DNA of 64,000 nt from Perilla frutescens (taxonomy: Eukaryota; Streptophyta; Magnoliopsida; Lamiales; Lamiaceae): assembly GCA_026008535.1 (NCBI GenBank), contig BRKX01000010.1, positions 26,732,001 to 26,796,000 of the forward strand, in the 5' to 3' direction. A program made the position numbers and the translations under genes. Under the pieces are notes generated by a model. It saw only the letters and a list, made by a program, of their open reading frames with translations, ran no database searches and was not told where the DNA came from. Below, piece by piece: positions 22,948-33,854 of the stretch (its first letter is position 1; the number at the start of each line of letters is the position of its first letter).

Positions 22948-23749
22948 TGTGAAGTGTGCGATGTACGAAAATGTGAGGGATTATTATATTATTTAACTAT
23001 TTTCGGTGCATGAAAATCATCAAATAAATCAAGGAAAAATAAAAGTATATCGAGATGTAGGTAGGCGACAAAGTCATCAGAAGTGGAGATTTTGATAATT
23101 TGAGATGTTCCTTTCTGTTTTGGGTGTGAACACTATTTTATTAAATAATAATCCTTAGTGGCAGGGTGGGTGTGTGTTGCCCTCAAATTTCAGTATGGAA
23201 CTATGAATTGCCTCTTTTGAACAATATTTCCTTTTTTTTTAATGTTGTTCAAGCCTTTTTTTTTAACATAGTTGTTAAGGTATATAGTAAAGTGGTATTG
23301 TTTTTATTATATATATAAAGAAGAGTGGTATGATTATTTATCTGCAAACTGATGATGTTTTATTTATCACAGTAACATTATTTAAGACTTAAAATATTGA
23401 TATTAGAATAAGAAATTAAATTTCATTTGAAATTGGTGATCTAAGTTGCAATCATAACAACTAAAATGGATGCTTTAATGAAAATAATTCGACTCACCGA
23501 GCTACTATCATAAGAAGATTTGACACCGGTGAACTTATGTATAGACTGAAATTCTAACTCGTAATTGAATAGGGGCGTTTCAAACCTGAGATCTCTTTCT
23601 TTCTTTTGAATGTGAATTTTTATTATTCGGATGTTCGAGGAATGGGCGACTAAATAATATTAAGGGTACAAACAAGAATCAAATGTGGAAGCGTTGAAGT
23701 CAGGTAGTCAACAATATAATGTCAATTGTCAAATTATCTAGCAAAAGAA

Positions 23750-23782
<33 letters not shown>
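22946..23782. other. Spacer with a TA microsatellite at the end
   Basis: No gene was recognised. The right end (about 23753-23782) is a TA run that directly borders the MULE-like element at 23783. Confidence 0.6.
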
Positions 23783-23785
<3 letters not shown>

Positions 23786-24519
23786 TAGAGATCAAATGAG
23801 AACCAAGTACCTGTGTAGGAACTAGGAACTAATCTGGAGTGTTGGATCATTTATTTTGTAAGGTTGAGATTAATCTTGGAAAAATGGGGTCAAAAATGCA
23901 ATATGTTAATAATTATATTAAGTTAAGGGTATATATGTCATTGTAATGCATATTAAAAATCTGTAGTAAATATATCTGTTCCATATATAGTGGGATTTTA
24001 GATTGGAATGGTTTTTTTTATTATTTTGAGCGGTTATCTCTGATATTTTTTACAGAGTTGTATCTATCGTTATTTCATATTTTAATTCATCACACACCTG
24101 TTCAACATCTTCAAAGGTACGAATCTTACAATCGAAAAAGCCATTCCAGATTAGTTTTCATCGTCTGTCTGTTCGTCGGCGTCGACTTTGTCGGATTTCA
24201 TCGTCTGTCTGTTCATTTGCAGGAGTCATTTTTCACAAGTTCTTATTCGATCGAATATTACCATCACGCCAATTATCGTATATATTATGAAAGTTACAGG
24301 TATTATATTCTTTCTCCAGTAATATTTCTTTGTATGTGTGGAGTTCTGGGCGAAATCTGTTAGGGCATCGTATGGCCGAATTTTAGCAAATTTTTCATAC
24401 ATTATTAGCAAATTATATATATGTTAATAGCAACTCAATCATACTTTTATTTGTGAGTTTAATTTTTTTTTTCACGATAAGGTGGATATTTTTTTTGGAA
24501 ATTGTTTCAATGTGTTTTA

Positions 24520-25521
24520 CATGATACTGAGATGTTCGCATATAATAATCATATCATATTTACTATAGAAGATAGATGATTTTTTGTATTTGGTTGTGGA
24601 AGGTTTCAAGTTCTTAAGAAAAAAATAGTTAAAATCGCATGAATGTATATGAGCAAAAGAATAATGTATTTTAGCAGCGTATGCATATGTTTATTAGCAA
24701 ATTATATATGTGTTGATAGCACGTCAATCATATTTTTATTTCTGAGTTTAATTTATGATTTGACGATAAGGTGGACATTTTTTTAGTTTGAATTAGCAAA
24801 TTCATCTTCCATTTTATTGAATAGGTTCATGTTGTTTTTTTGGTTTGACCCTTATATGATATGGGCATATTGTGTGATGCTTGTATACAATTTCATTTTG
24901 AGAACAAAATAGCGCATGCATGATTACTTTTAAAGTATGAAATTTTTATAACATATTATATATACGTGTATAGCATATACTATACGTGCTTATAGCATTA
25001 TTTTATATAGCAGGAATTAATGTTGATTCAGTTTTGGGTCCTCGTGGAAGCTACATACCAGAATGTAATTAATCTTTGAAGCCATTTGTTGGTCAGCAGT
25101 TTAAAAATATCGAAGAAGCAATTACCTTTTATTGGGTTTATGGTGAAGCAAGTGGTTTCGATATTCGTCTTGGATCAGAAAAAAAGATTGATGGTGTTCT
25201 TATTTGGAAGTAAGTGGTATGTAATCGTGAAGGGCAAAAAAATTCACTTCCAGATGAAGTGAACAATGATGATAAGAAGGAGAAGAAGACGAAGAGACGT
25301 AGAGTTTCAAGAAGAGTAAATTGTATGGCTCGTTTGGTTCTAAAATATATTGCAGAATATGGTTACATCGTGACTGTTTTTATTGAAGAACATACCCACA
25401 CATTAGTTTTCTAATCTAGGCTGATTCTGTTCGGGAATCGTACATATGACTTTTAGCAAATTTTGTATATGTTATTAGCAAATTATAGATGTATTAATAG
25501 CAAATTGGTAATATTTTTATG

Positions 25522-25555
<34 letters not shown>

Positions 25556-26290
25556 CAGATGATGGTCATTTCATATTTATTATAGAAGGTATATGCTTTT
25601 CGTATTTGGTTGTGGAAGTTTTCAAGTTATTAAGAAAAAAATACTTAAAATCGCATGAATGTATGTGTGAAAATTTTGTATATATAATTAGCAAATTATA
25701 GATGTGTTAATAGCAAATAGGTAATATTTTTTATGTGAAAATCGGTATTTTTTTATACAATAATATGGTCTTTTTTTTAAAAAATGGGTTCAATGTGCTT
25801 TTCATGATACTGATATGTTCGCAGATGATGGTCATTTCATATTTATTATAGAAGCTAGATGCTTTTCTATTTGGTTGTGGAAGTTTTCAAGTTATTAAGA
25901 AAAAAAAAATACTTAAAATCGCATGAATGCATGTGTGCAAATTTTGTATATGTAATTAGCAAATTATAGATGTGTTAATAGCAAATCGGTAATATTTTTT
26001 TTACGATAATATGGTCATTTTTTTTAAATGGGTTCAATGTGCTTTACATGATACTGATATGTTTGCAGATGATGGTCATTTCTTATTTATTATAAAAGGT
26101 AGATGTTTTTCGTATTTGGTTGTGGAAGTTTTCAAGTTATTAAGAAAAAAAAATACTTAAACTCGCATGAATGTATGTGTGCAAATTTTGCATATGTAAT
26201 TAGCAAATTATAGATGTGTTAATAGTAAATCGGTAATATTTTTTATGTGAAAATCGGTAAAATTTTTTTGTGAAAATCTATTTTCTAGAT
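24520..26290. repeat. Repeats of about 250 bp inside element A
   Basis: The phrase TATTTGGTTGTGGAAG followed by TTTCAAGTT, a poly-A run and TCGCATGAATG occurs four times, with TGTGGAAG starting at 24595, 25611, 25876 and 26121. The last three copies are in tandem (265 and 245 bp apart). Each unit also carries ATTAGCAAATTATAGATGTG and TTAATAGCAAAT. The first copy is separated from the rest by the FAR1-type remnant. Confidence 0.8.
25016..25414 (+). pseudogene. FAR1-type DNA-binding domain remnant (element A)
   Basis: Read in one phase, the text runs SLKPFVGQQFKNIEEAITFY, then GEASGFDIRLGSEKK, VVCNREGQK, RRRVSRRVNCMARLVLKY and IEEHTHTLVF. This matches the FAR1 (WRKY-GCM1) zinc-binding domain and the intact copy in element B over its full length, with the metal ligands Cys, Cys, His, His kept. 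Two in-frame stops (TAA before SLKPF, TAA where the other copy has Tyr) and a stop after HTLVF show it is dead. No transposase core or C-terminal zinc knuckle follows. Confidence 0.8.
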
Positions 26291-27589
26291 GTGATTATAG
26301 CATTATTTTTAAATAGCAGGAATTCAATTTTCTATATATACAATATCAATTTGCAATAAACACAAGCTAAATACCCATAACTTTTTTTTAATCACTTGTA
26401 ACTCATTTGAAAACATATCTTATTAATTTACTTAATACATCAAGCCAAATAAAATCAACACAAATAAAGATCATTAATAATATGTTACAAATTTTCTAAA
26501 TACACCAAATCATATTAATTAAAAACCAATACATACAACGATTAAGCAAAACCCAATACCCATAACCTTTTTTAATACCCTGTAACTCATTTGCTAAAAA
26601 CAAACTATAAATTTGTTATAAACAAAAAACACCCGTTAAAAAAAAAACATTTCTTAATACTTTGCTATTAACATTTAACTAATTCTCTAATTATATGTAT
26701 ATAACGTGCTAAATACACAATCATATCAGATAAAATTGAAACCAATGAATAGATCAAATAATCAAAAACTCAAACCCATAAAAAATGATAATCATATCTT
26801 AATAATATGCTATAAATAATTTTAAGTCTGCTATATATTTAAGGTTAATTTGCTATTAACAAAACCTAGCAATAAAACAAAAATATATTCCATACAATTG
26901 GGTAATTGGATAAACCATACAAATATTCACATTTGAATGAACTTGCAGCTGCAATTTAAAAAGACCATGGGAAGAACCATCGAATATATTTTGTGCCCAA
27001 ATGATTACTAACTTGCTAATAATTGCATACAAATTTGTTATTAACAAAATTTAAAATTGCTATCAACAACCCAATTTGCTATAAATATCAAAAAACAAAT
27101 ACCCATAAAAGCACATCATATTATGATTATCTACTAAACATATGTTACTACCTTGCTAATAATATAATACTAATTTGATAAATCTATCAAATTAAACCAA
27201 ACCAAATGAAAACTATTAAATAGAACGATTTAAAAAAACCCAATCTCCATAAAATTGGAGGGAAGATATTTAGGTTTCGAAACTCAATCTATCAATCATT
27301 ATTTACCATGATGATAACAAAATAATGTTGTAACAACAATAGGATATAATTTCATTTACAATAATTTTGCACTATGCAAAGTGGTGCATAATTTCACAAA
27401 TGGATTGCAAGAAACAAACCGAATTTTCTCTCAATGTGCGCTGACAAGGAATGGATGCTGGCACACACTGCATTCTATGGTTTCAGAACCAGATGTCGGA
27501 ACCTGGACCTGGATGCAAAATAAATATATATTTATTTCCCTAAAAACTACACTTAAAGATTACAACTAAAAGCAGAGCAAAACTTGTAT

Positions 27590-27785
27590 ATGGAGGCTGG
27601 TGGCGGCGGGACGTTCATCGACGTGGAGGAGGGCGGATTGCGGAGGCGGCGACGTGGAGGAGGGCGGAGGTGAGGGCATTCGTCGACGTGGAGGAGGGCG
27701 GAGGACGGAGGCGGCGACGTGGACGGGAGAGGTTGGAGGCGGCGATGAAGAGGGCGGTGGGTGAAGGCGGCGGCTGGACGTGATT
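27590..27785. repeat. GC-rich minisatellite in element A
   Basis: GACGTGGAGGAGGGCGGA occurs three times, near 27619, 27651 and 27685, with further GGAGGCGGCGACGTGGA words between and after. The block is strongly GC-rich inside a very AT-rich element. The Pro/Arg-rich frame on the minus strand is a by-product of the repeat. Confidence 0.8.
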
Positions 27786-28155
27786 TTTGTAGGTTTTCCT
27801 TCTCTTTTCAATAACCCAAATTTTGCTATCAATATACCCTGCTATTGAACGAAACTATCAGATTCTATATTATCTGTAAAATTCATCCCATAATTATGCC
27901 TAAATATGTGGGACGTGATATTATGGGAATTTTCAGTTGGTCAATAATACCCTTATGAAGCACGAATTTTTATTAAAAAAATACTATTTTGCAGTTTGGT
28001 CCCTAAAATCTAAAATCAATCTGGTCCATTAAATTGGTTGAGATCTATGGATATAAATGGTTCTTAGTTCCTACATGGGGGTATGGTTCTCATTTTAACC
28101 CATCCCTATATAGTATAGAGATCAAATGAGAACCAAGTACCTGTGTAGGAACTAG

Positions 28156-28158
<3 letters not shown>

Positions 28159-28199
<41 letters not shown>
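28159..28199. repeat. (TA)n microsatellite
   Basis: A run of about 20 TA units lies within the left terminus of element B. Confidence 0.95.
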
Positions 28200-28201
<2 letters not shown>

Positions 28202-29344
28202 GAGTTCAAACAGGATGTAATTTGTTGGATGGTGAGGATCCGTTTTTATAGTAAGGATTAGATTGTAATTATTTAGTAATTTAATTAGATAAGGGTTATA
28301 TTTGTAATTCACATTATTATGTGAAAATCTAATCCCACGTTTTAGGGAAATTTCCATAATCCATGTAATTTTGGATTTTATTTCGATTCACTATGAAATT
28401 AATTAGTCGGACTTTTTTTTCCCTCAGCCGTCACGCTCTTTTTTTTATTAACACGTAGTAATATTCTTTAAACGGTTCCTTGGAAGTTGAAAGAATTCAT
28501 TAACTTCTGCATTATTCGCTAAATTTTTCAAAGTTTTTTGAACGGCGATATATAAACTGAAGATTGCAATATTGATGGAAAATCCAGGTATTCAATGTGT
28601 AATTATCGTGGTCAAATTTATTTGTTAGTCGGTTCACGGTTTTGATAGAAAAAATTATGTTTGTATATGTGAGTGGGTTTTAGTTTAAGTTTTGTATATT
28701 AATTGGTTTAGGGTTGTGTAAACAGAAAAAATAAATTTAAAAAATTGTGTCGAAACGTTGTACGATAGTTTGGAGAGTAGTGATGTGTGTTATAGTTTGA
28801 GTTATTCTGGAAAACCCACGTGAATTCATGTTTTATATCGCTTATAGTTGGGATTTCTAGTTTTGCGTGTGTTTCAGGTTAATGTAAAGATGTTGCTATC
28901 AACGACATAGGATATGCTATCTAACGCAAAAATGTTTGCTAATTAAGGCACTCTACTAATGCATTGATTGTAGTTGTGTTTTTCATTTCGCCATTTTAAC
29001 TCATTCAATATCAATCATATATGTTTTTCATTACGAATGCAAGTTAATTTCATAAGTCAGAATTTTATGAATGGGCGATAGTCGTATTGTGATTGTGATT
29101 TAATTAGTGTGAGTTGTTTGTTATATGTGTTTATAGTAATTCTTATTTTTTATGCATGGGTTTCATGACATATATTTTCAGTTCAATGTAAAAATATTGC
29201 TATCAACGGAATACGATTGGATAACCAATGTCAAAATTTTTGCTAATTTTAATCTATCTACAATGAAACAATATTACTTACACGGATATAATGTTTGTTT
29301 TTAATTTTTAATTTATATAGTTTCATGAAGTTTAATTTTTAAAA

Positions 29345-29794
29345 ATGGCAGACAGTATTTTTCCTACAGAAAATCATGCGAGTGGTGATAATATACGAGA
29401 GTGTGAAACATCGTTGAAACCGTTTGTTGGACAGAAGTTCAAAAGTATAGAGGATGGTATTATTTTTTATAAGAATTATGGTGCAGCTACTGGGTTTGAT
29501 ATTCGTCGTGGTATGGCTAGAAGGTCTAATGATGGTGTTATTTTATGGAGGTATGTGTTATGCAGTCATGAAGGTGAAAAGAATGCGGTTGCGGATGTAG
29601 TGGGTGATGGTGCTAAGCAGAAACGACATAGAGTATCGAAGAGAGTGAACTGTATGGCTCGAATAACTTTGAAACTGTGTGGTCAAGATGGATACGTTGT
29701 TTCTGGCTTTAGGGAGGGTCATACACACTCGTTAGTAACTGAAGAGTTCAAAAGATATTTGAAGGCGACATGGACAAGATGCATATTTTACTGA
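29345..29794 (+). CDS. FAR1-type DNA-binding domain protein (transposon gene, truncated)
   Basis: The frame encodes 149 residues. Residues about 25-130 match the FAR1 DNA-binding domain of the FHY3/FAR1/FRS family, which derives from Mutator-like transposases. It starts with LKPFVGQKFKSIEDG and FYKNYGAATGFDIRRG and then shows the zinc ligands Cys73 (VLCSHEG), Cys103 (NCMAR), His126 and His128 (HTHSL), with a basic KRHRVSKRVN between. A full MULE protein would continue with a DDE transposase and SWIM domain; here it ends after EFKRYLK with a short out-of-frame tail. The following 30 codons of C-terminal sequence begin at once in another phase (29770). It may be expressed as a DNA-binding-only protein (inference) or be a silent remnant. 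Confidence 0.7.
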   Translation: MADSIFPTENHASGDNIRECETSLKPFVGQKFKSIEDGIIFYKNYGAATGFDIRRGMARRSNDGVILWRYVLCSHEGEKNAVADVVGDGAKQKRHRVSKRVNCMARITLKLCGQDGYVVSGFREGHTHSLVTEEFKRYLKATWTRCIFY

Positions 29795-30045
29795 GAGGGA
29801 TGAAAGAACTAAAAGATGTGTTGATTTCTGGCAATGCACAAACTATATTCTATGGTTGTGCCCGACCGGATGAAGTAGTTGTTAACCCACCAATACATGT
29901 GAAGACTAAAGGCAGTGACAGTCGTATACCATCTTGTGTTGAGAAGTCAATCAGAGTAGCAAACAAGCCCTTGCGATTGTGTAGCAACTGTCAAGAAAAG
30001 GCACGTCATGATGCGAGGAACTGTCCACTACCTAAGCGGTCTTGA
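29770..30045 (+). pseudogene. C-terminal zinc-knuckle piece of the same FAR1/MULE gene
   Basis: The frame (91 residues) reads MHILLRGMKELKDVL, a helix like the C-terminal coil of FRS5-type proteins, and ends with CSNCQEKARHDARNCPLP, a Cys-X2-Cys-X5-His-X4-Cys knuckle (residues 71, 74, 80 and 85). In a full-length gene these parts lie hundreds of residues after the DNA-binding domain. Here they follow it within a few bases and in a different phase, so the transposase core has been deleted. The ATG is probably internal, not a natural start. Confidence 0.65.
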
Positions 30046-31181
30046 TTTCTCCATATTTTGGTAGTTGTTCTCACAAATGTTATTTTACATTTGAAACAGC
30101 AGACACGCTTATTTATTTTTTGTCGAACAGCATGATGGATGCGAATCTGTGTTTTATTCTTATTTTATTACACCTGTATTAATATGAATTGCAAAAAGGC
30201 TTATTGTTTGTTGTCTTCAATCATATTTTTTATGAATATGCTTTATTTTTTTACCATGCACATCACAAGTATATACATGTTGTTGAATTTCGTATTTAAT
30301 AATATGACAGGCAAGTGCCGTTGTGAGTATGTGAGTTAATTCACTGTCACACATTCGCTATTCGCAATATATTGTTTGCTACCTACTACAATATCGCTTG
30401 CTAACTCAATTATTTTTCATACATGCATTTTTGCGACATCGCAATGAAAGTTATTTAAATGTCATTCAGTTGATATTCAAAATATTTTCTTTTTTTAATT
30501 GTCAATTTTCGATCGTATAATCACCCTTTACTAACTATTATTTGCTAAGTATTCGTCTCTTTTTAATAAAATGCCAAGCAAGTGCTATTCCCAAAATATA
30601 ATTTGCTAACATTTTCAATATTTATTGCTAATTCATTTATTTTTCACGCATGAATTGTTCCAGGTTCTCATCGTGACTATGTGAGTAAATTAACTGTCAG
30701 ACTTTCGCTATTTATAATATATTGTTTGCTAACTACTACATTATTATTTGCTAATTCAGTTTTTTTCCACACATGCATTTTTTGCTAGATCGCAATGTAA
30801 TTTATTTAAATGTCAGTCAAATGATATCCAAAGTATTTTCTTTGCTTCGTATTGCAATGTTGTTTGCGAGTTAATTTCATTTTTCACAAATTCATTGAAC
30901 CGATTTCTCACTTTGAGTTTGTTATTTGATTACATGTCAGTCAGGTTCTATTCAATATATATTTGTTTGCTAACTACTTATGATTTTTTTTATCATTCAA
31001 ATTGATTTTTCAGTTATGAATAAATGTAAACCAATTATTCAAATTTTAACATAATCTATAATGCATCACATAATCATCAATCTGGAAAAACTCAAAACGC
31101 AATTAGGAACCTAGATAGTGTCAAAATCGAATTATGCCTTATACTAGAGATTCCTCGTAATAATAGCTTCAATGTCTCTTG
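30046..31181. other. Right flank of the FAR1-type gene in element B
   Basis: No coding frame has a domain. The sequence repeats TTTGCTAAC/TTTGCTAAT and the phrase TCGCTATT.. AATATATTGTTTGCTA.CTAC (near 30355 and 30708). It is part of the motif array of element B. Confidence 0.6.
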
Positions 31182-33060
31182 CATCTTTTTGTTGCTTGCT
31201 CCTCGTGACGTGATCCCCTGGATGCCTCCCACCTACATAAATAAACAATCAAAAGATGGGAAACAGGAAGAAACAAATCAACAATTTTCAAACCTAGCCA
31301 AACACTATAGAATCAAATTCTCATTTTTTCCTAACCGACACCCACATATTTCAATACACGAAAATAATGAAATCTCAAGCAAAAATATTTGCTAAATATA
31401 ACACAATAATATGCTAACGATAACCAAATTAATTGCTATCCCTGTTTAAAAAAAGTTATAAAGATAAATACTCTTCTGCAGACTGCTTCAAATTGTAGCC
31501 CTTGTTTAATTAAATAACTTAGGCAATAGATTCAGTTTTATTTGCTATAAACATCCAGAGATTTGCTAATAAAGATCCTATGTGTCTGCTACATGTGAAC
31601 AAACAAAAAAGCAGTGCTAACATTCAAAAACTTTAATATGTTAACGATAACCAAATAAATTGCTATCCATGCATAAGAAAAGCAAGGAAAGAAGAATGCT
31701 ATCAATTTCAACATCATTTGCTAAAACAACAATTTAGTTTGCAAACACTGTCCAATATATTTGCAATCATTAACCAAATAAAACTGCAATATGATACTAT
31801 AATTCATAATTTTGATAATTCCAACACACAAAAATAATGAAATCTCAAGCAACAATATTTGCTAAATATGACACATTAATATGCTAATGATAACCAAATT
31901 AATTGCTATACATGCATAAGAAAAGCTAGCAAACAAGAATGCTATCAATTTCAACATCATTTGCTAATACAACAATTTAGTTTGCTATTATTGTCCAATA
32001 TATTTGCAATCTTTAACCAAATAAAACTGCAATCTGCTACTAACATTCACAATTTTGATAATTTCAAAACACGAAAATAATGAAATCTCAAGCAACAATA
32101 TTTGCTAAATATAACACGAGAAGTGTATACCTATTACATCTTTTTGTTGTTTGCTCCTCGTGACGTGATCACTTGGATGTCTCCCACCTACATAAACAAA
32201 CAATCAAAAGATGGGAAACAGGAAGAAACAAATCAACAATTTTCAAATTCTCATTTTTTGCTAACCGACACCCACATATTTCAAAACACGAAAATAATGA
32301 AATCTCAAGCAATAATATTTGCTAAATATAACACAATAATATACTAACGATAACCAAATTAATTGATATCCCTGTTTAAAAAAAGGTATAAAGACAAATA
32401 CTCTTTTGCAGACTGCTTCAAATTGTAGCACTTGTTTAATTAAGTAACTTTGGCAACAGATTCAGTTTTATTTGCTATAAACATCCATATATTTGCTAAT
32501 AAAGATCTTATATGTCTGTTATATGTCATCAAACAAAAAACAATGCTAACATTCAAAAACTTTAATATGTTAACAATAACCAAATAAATTGCTATCCATG
32601 CATAAGAAAAGCAAGGAAATAAGAATGCTATCAATTTCAACATCATTTGCTAATACAACAATTTAGTTTGCAAACACTGTCCAATATATTTGCAATCATT
32701 AACCAAATAAAACTGCAATAGGCTACTATAATTCATAATTTTGATAATTTCAACACACGAAACGAATGAAATCTCCAGCAACAATATTTGCTAAATATAA
32801 CACATTAACATGCTAATGATAACCAAATTAATTGCTCTCCATGCATAAGAAAATCTAGCAAACAAGAATGCTATCAATTTCAACATCATTTGTTAATACA
32901 ACAATTTAGTTTGCTATTACTATCCAATATATTTGCAATCTTTAACCAAATAAAACTGCAATCTGCTACTAACATTCATAATTTTGATAATTTCAAATAT
33001 TTGCTAAATATAACACATTAATATGCTAACGATAACCAAATTAATTGCTATCTCTGCATA
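31182..33060. repeat. 955-bp tandem duplication inside element B
   Basis: CATCTTTTTGTTG begins at 31182 and again at 32137, 955 bp apart, and each is followed by GCTCCTCGTGACGTGATC, CTCCCACCTACATAAA and AAAAGATGGGAAACAGG. Each unit is itself built of shorter related blocks with AATGAAATCTCAAGCAA and ATTTGCTAAATATAACAC. The second unit ends near 33060. Dozens of TTTGCTA and TGCTAACG/TGCTATC words occur. Confidence 0.85.
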
Positions 33061-33854
33061 TAAAAAGCTAGCAAACAAATAAGACTCAGCAGCCTTCTTC
33101 AAATTGTAGCACTTCCCAAACTACTATTTCTAAGCGGTCCCCCCCATGAATAATTTGATCAATTTCACATCTTTTGTAAACACGTGTGCATTATTCATCA
33201 CAAAAAATCCAAACAACCACACTAAGATTCATACCATTAATTATTAATAGTTTCAAACACTTTTCATTAAAAAATCCATGGGAAACATATATCCGCGAAC
33301 CGCAAAAAAAAATACAGCAAAAAACCAAAAGAACTAAAATCAAATCTCGTCACTTTTCTCTGTAAAAAATAGTGCAAAAAAAAAACCACCCGATGCAGAA
33401 ACACACAAAAAGACAACTGTTAGCAACCAAAGTGACGGAAAAAAATCACGAACTAAAAGCTGGGTTACTTCTCATTGAACGGCTGCCGGTCATTGTCCTT
33501 TGCTGTATATGTTGCCGACGTCTCCAACTGTGATTCTTGGGTTGATGAAAAATGTGGTCTGCTCACAGTTTGCTCAAACTAAACCCTAGATTTTTTGGCT
33601 CCTAAAGCAAACCAATTCGAAATCTAAAAGCAATTTCATAGATTTGGGCGGTTCCCATAATTACATTGACTTGATTTGCGGAATTTTTTTTTTACCCTTT
33701 TCTATCCAGAAATAATAAAGCGGAGTAAAAAAATTGCTATTTGATCCCTAAAATCCTAATTTAATCTAGACCGTTGATTTATAGTAGATCTATAGTTTCA
33801 AATTTGTTCCTATTTCCTACGTAGGGGGTGGTAAACATTTTAACTCACCCCCAT

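Larger units (their letters stand above)
23783..28106. mobile_element. MULE-like TIR element A with FAR1-type remnant
   Basis: The left end (GTATAGAGATCAAATGAGAA, then TGTAGGAACTAGGAAC) and the right end, read in reverse (GGGATGGGTTAAAATGAGAA, then TGTAGGAACTAAGAAC), form a terminal inverted repeat of about 48 bp. TA-rich sequence flanks both sides. The interior carries a FAR1-type DNA-binding remnant at 25016-25414, a set of ~250-bp repeats, a GC-rich minisatellite at 27.6-27.8 kb, and arrays of TTAGCAAA (left half) or TTTGCTA (right half). FAR1-type proteins descend from Mutator-like transposases (established knowledge), which supports the class. No DDE transposase core is present. Confidence 0.7.
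28113..33852. mobile_element. MULE-like TIR element B with FAR1-type gene
   Basis: The left end (28113-28158) is identical to the left end of element A over 48 bp (28111-28158 against 23781-23828). The right end, read in reverse, is GGGGGTGAGTTAAAATGTTT, then CGTAGGAAATAGGAAC, so the termini are inverted repeats of the same family. Only TATATA separates it from element A, and the right side continues in a TA run. A TA microsatellite has grown inside the left terminus (28159-28199). The interior holds an open FAR1-type frame, a C-terminal zinc-knuckle remnant and many TTTGCTA words on both sides of the gene. Confidence 0.65.

Noticed and set aside
24058..24363. 101-residue frame at the left of element A
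   Set aside because: It has no domain and lies in the motif-rich flank of the transposon.
31182..33060. CRISPR-like array suggested by regular short repeats
   Set aside because: The repeats are 955-bp units with degenerate sub-blocks in a plant transposon. There are no constant repeats with unique spacers of even size.
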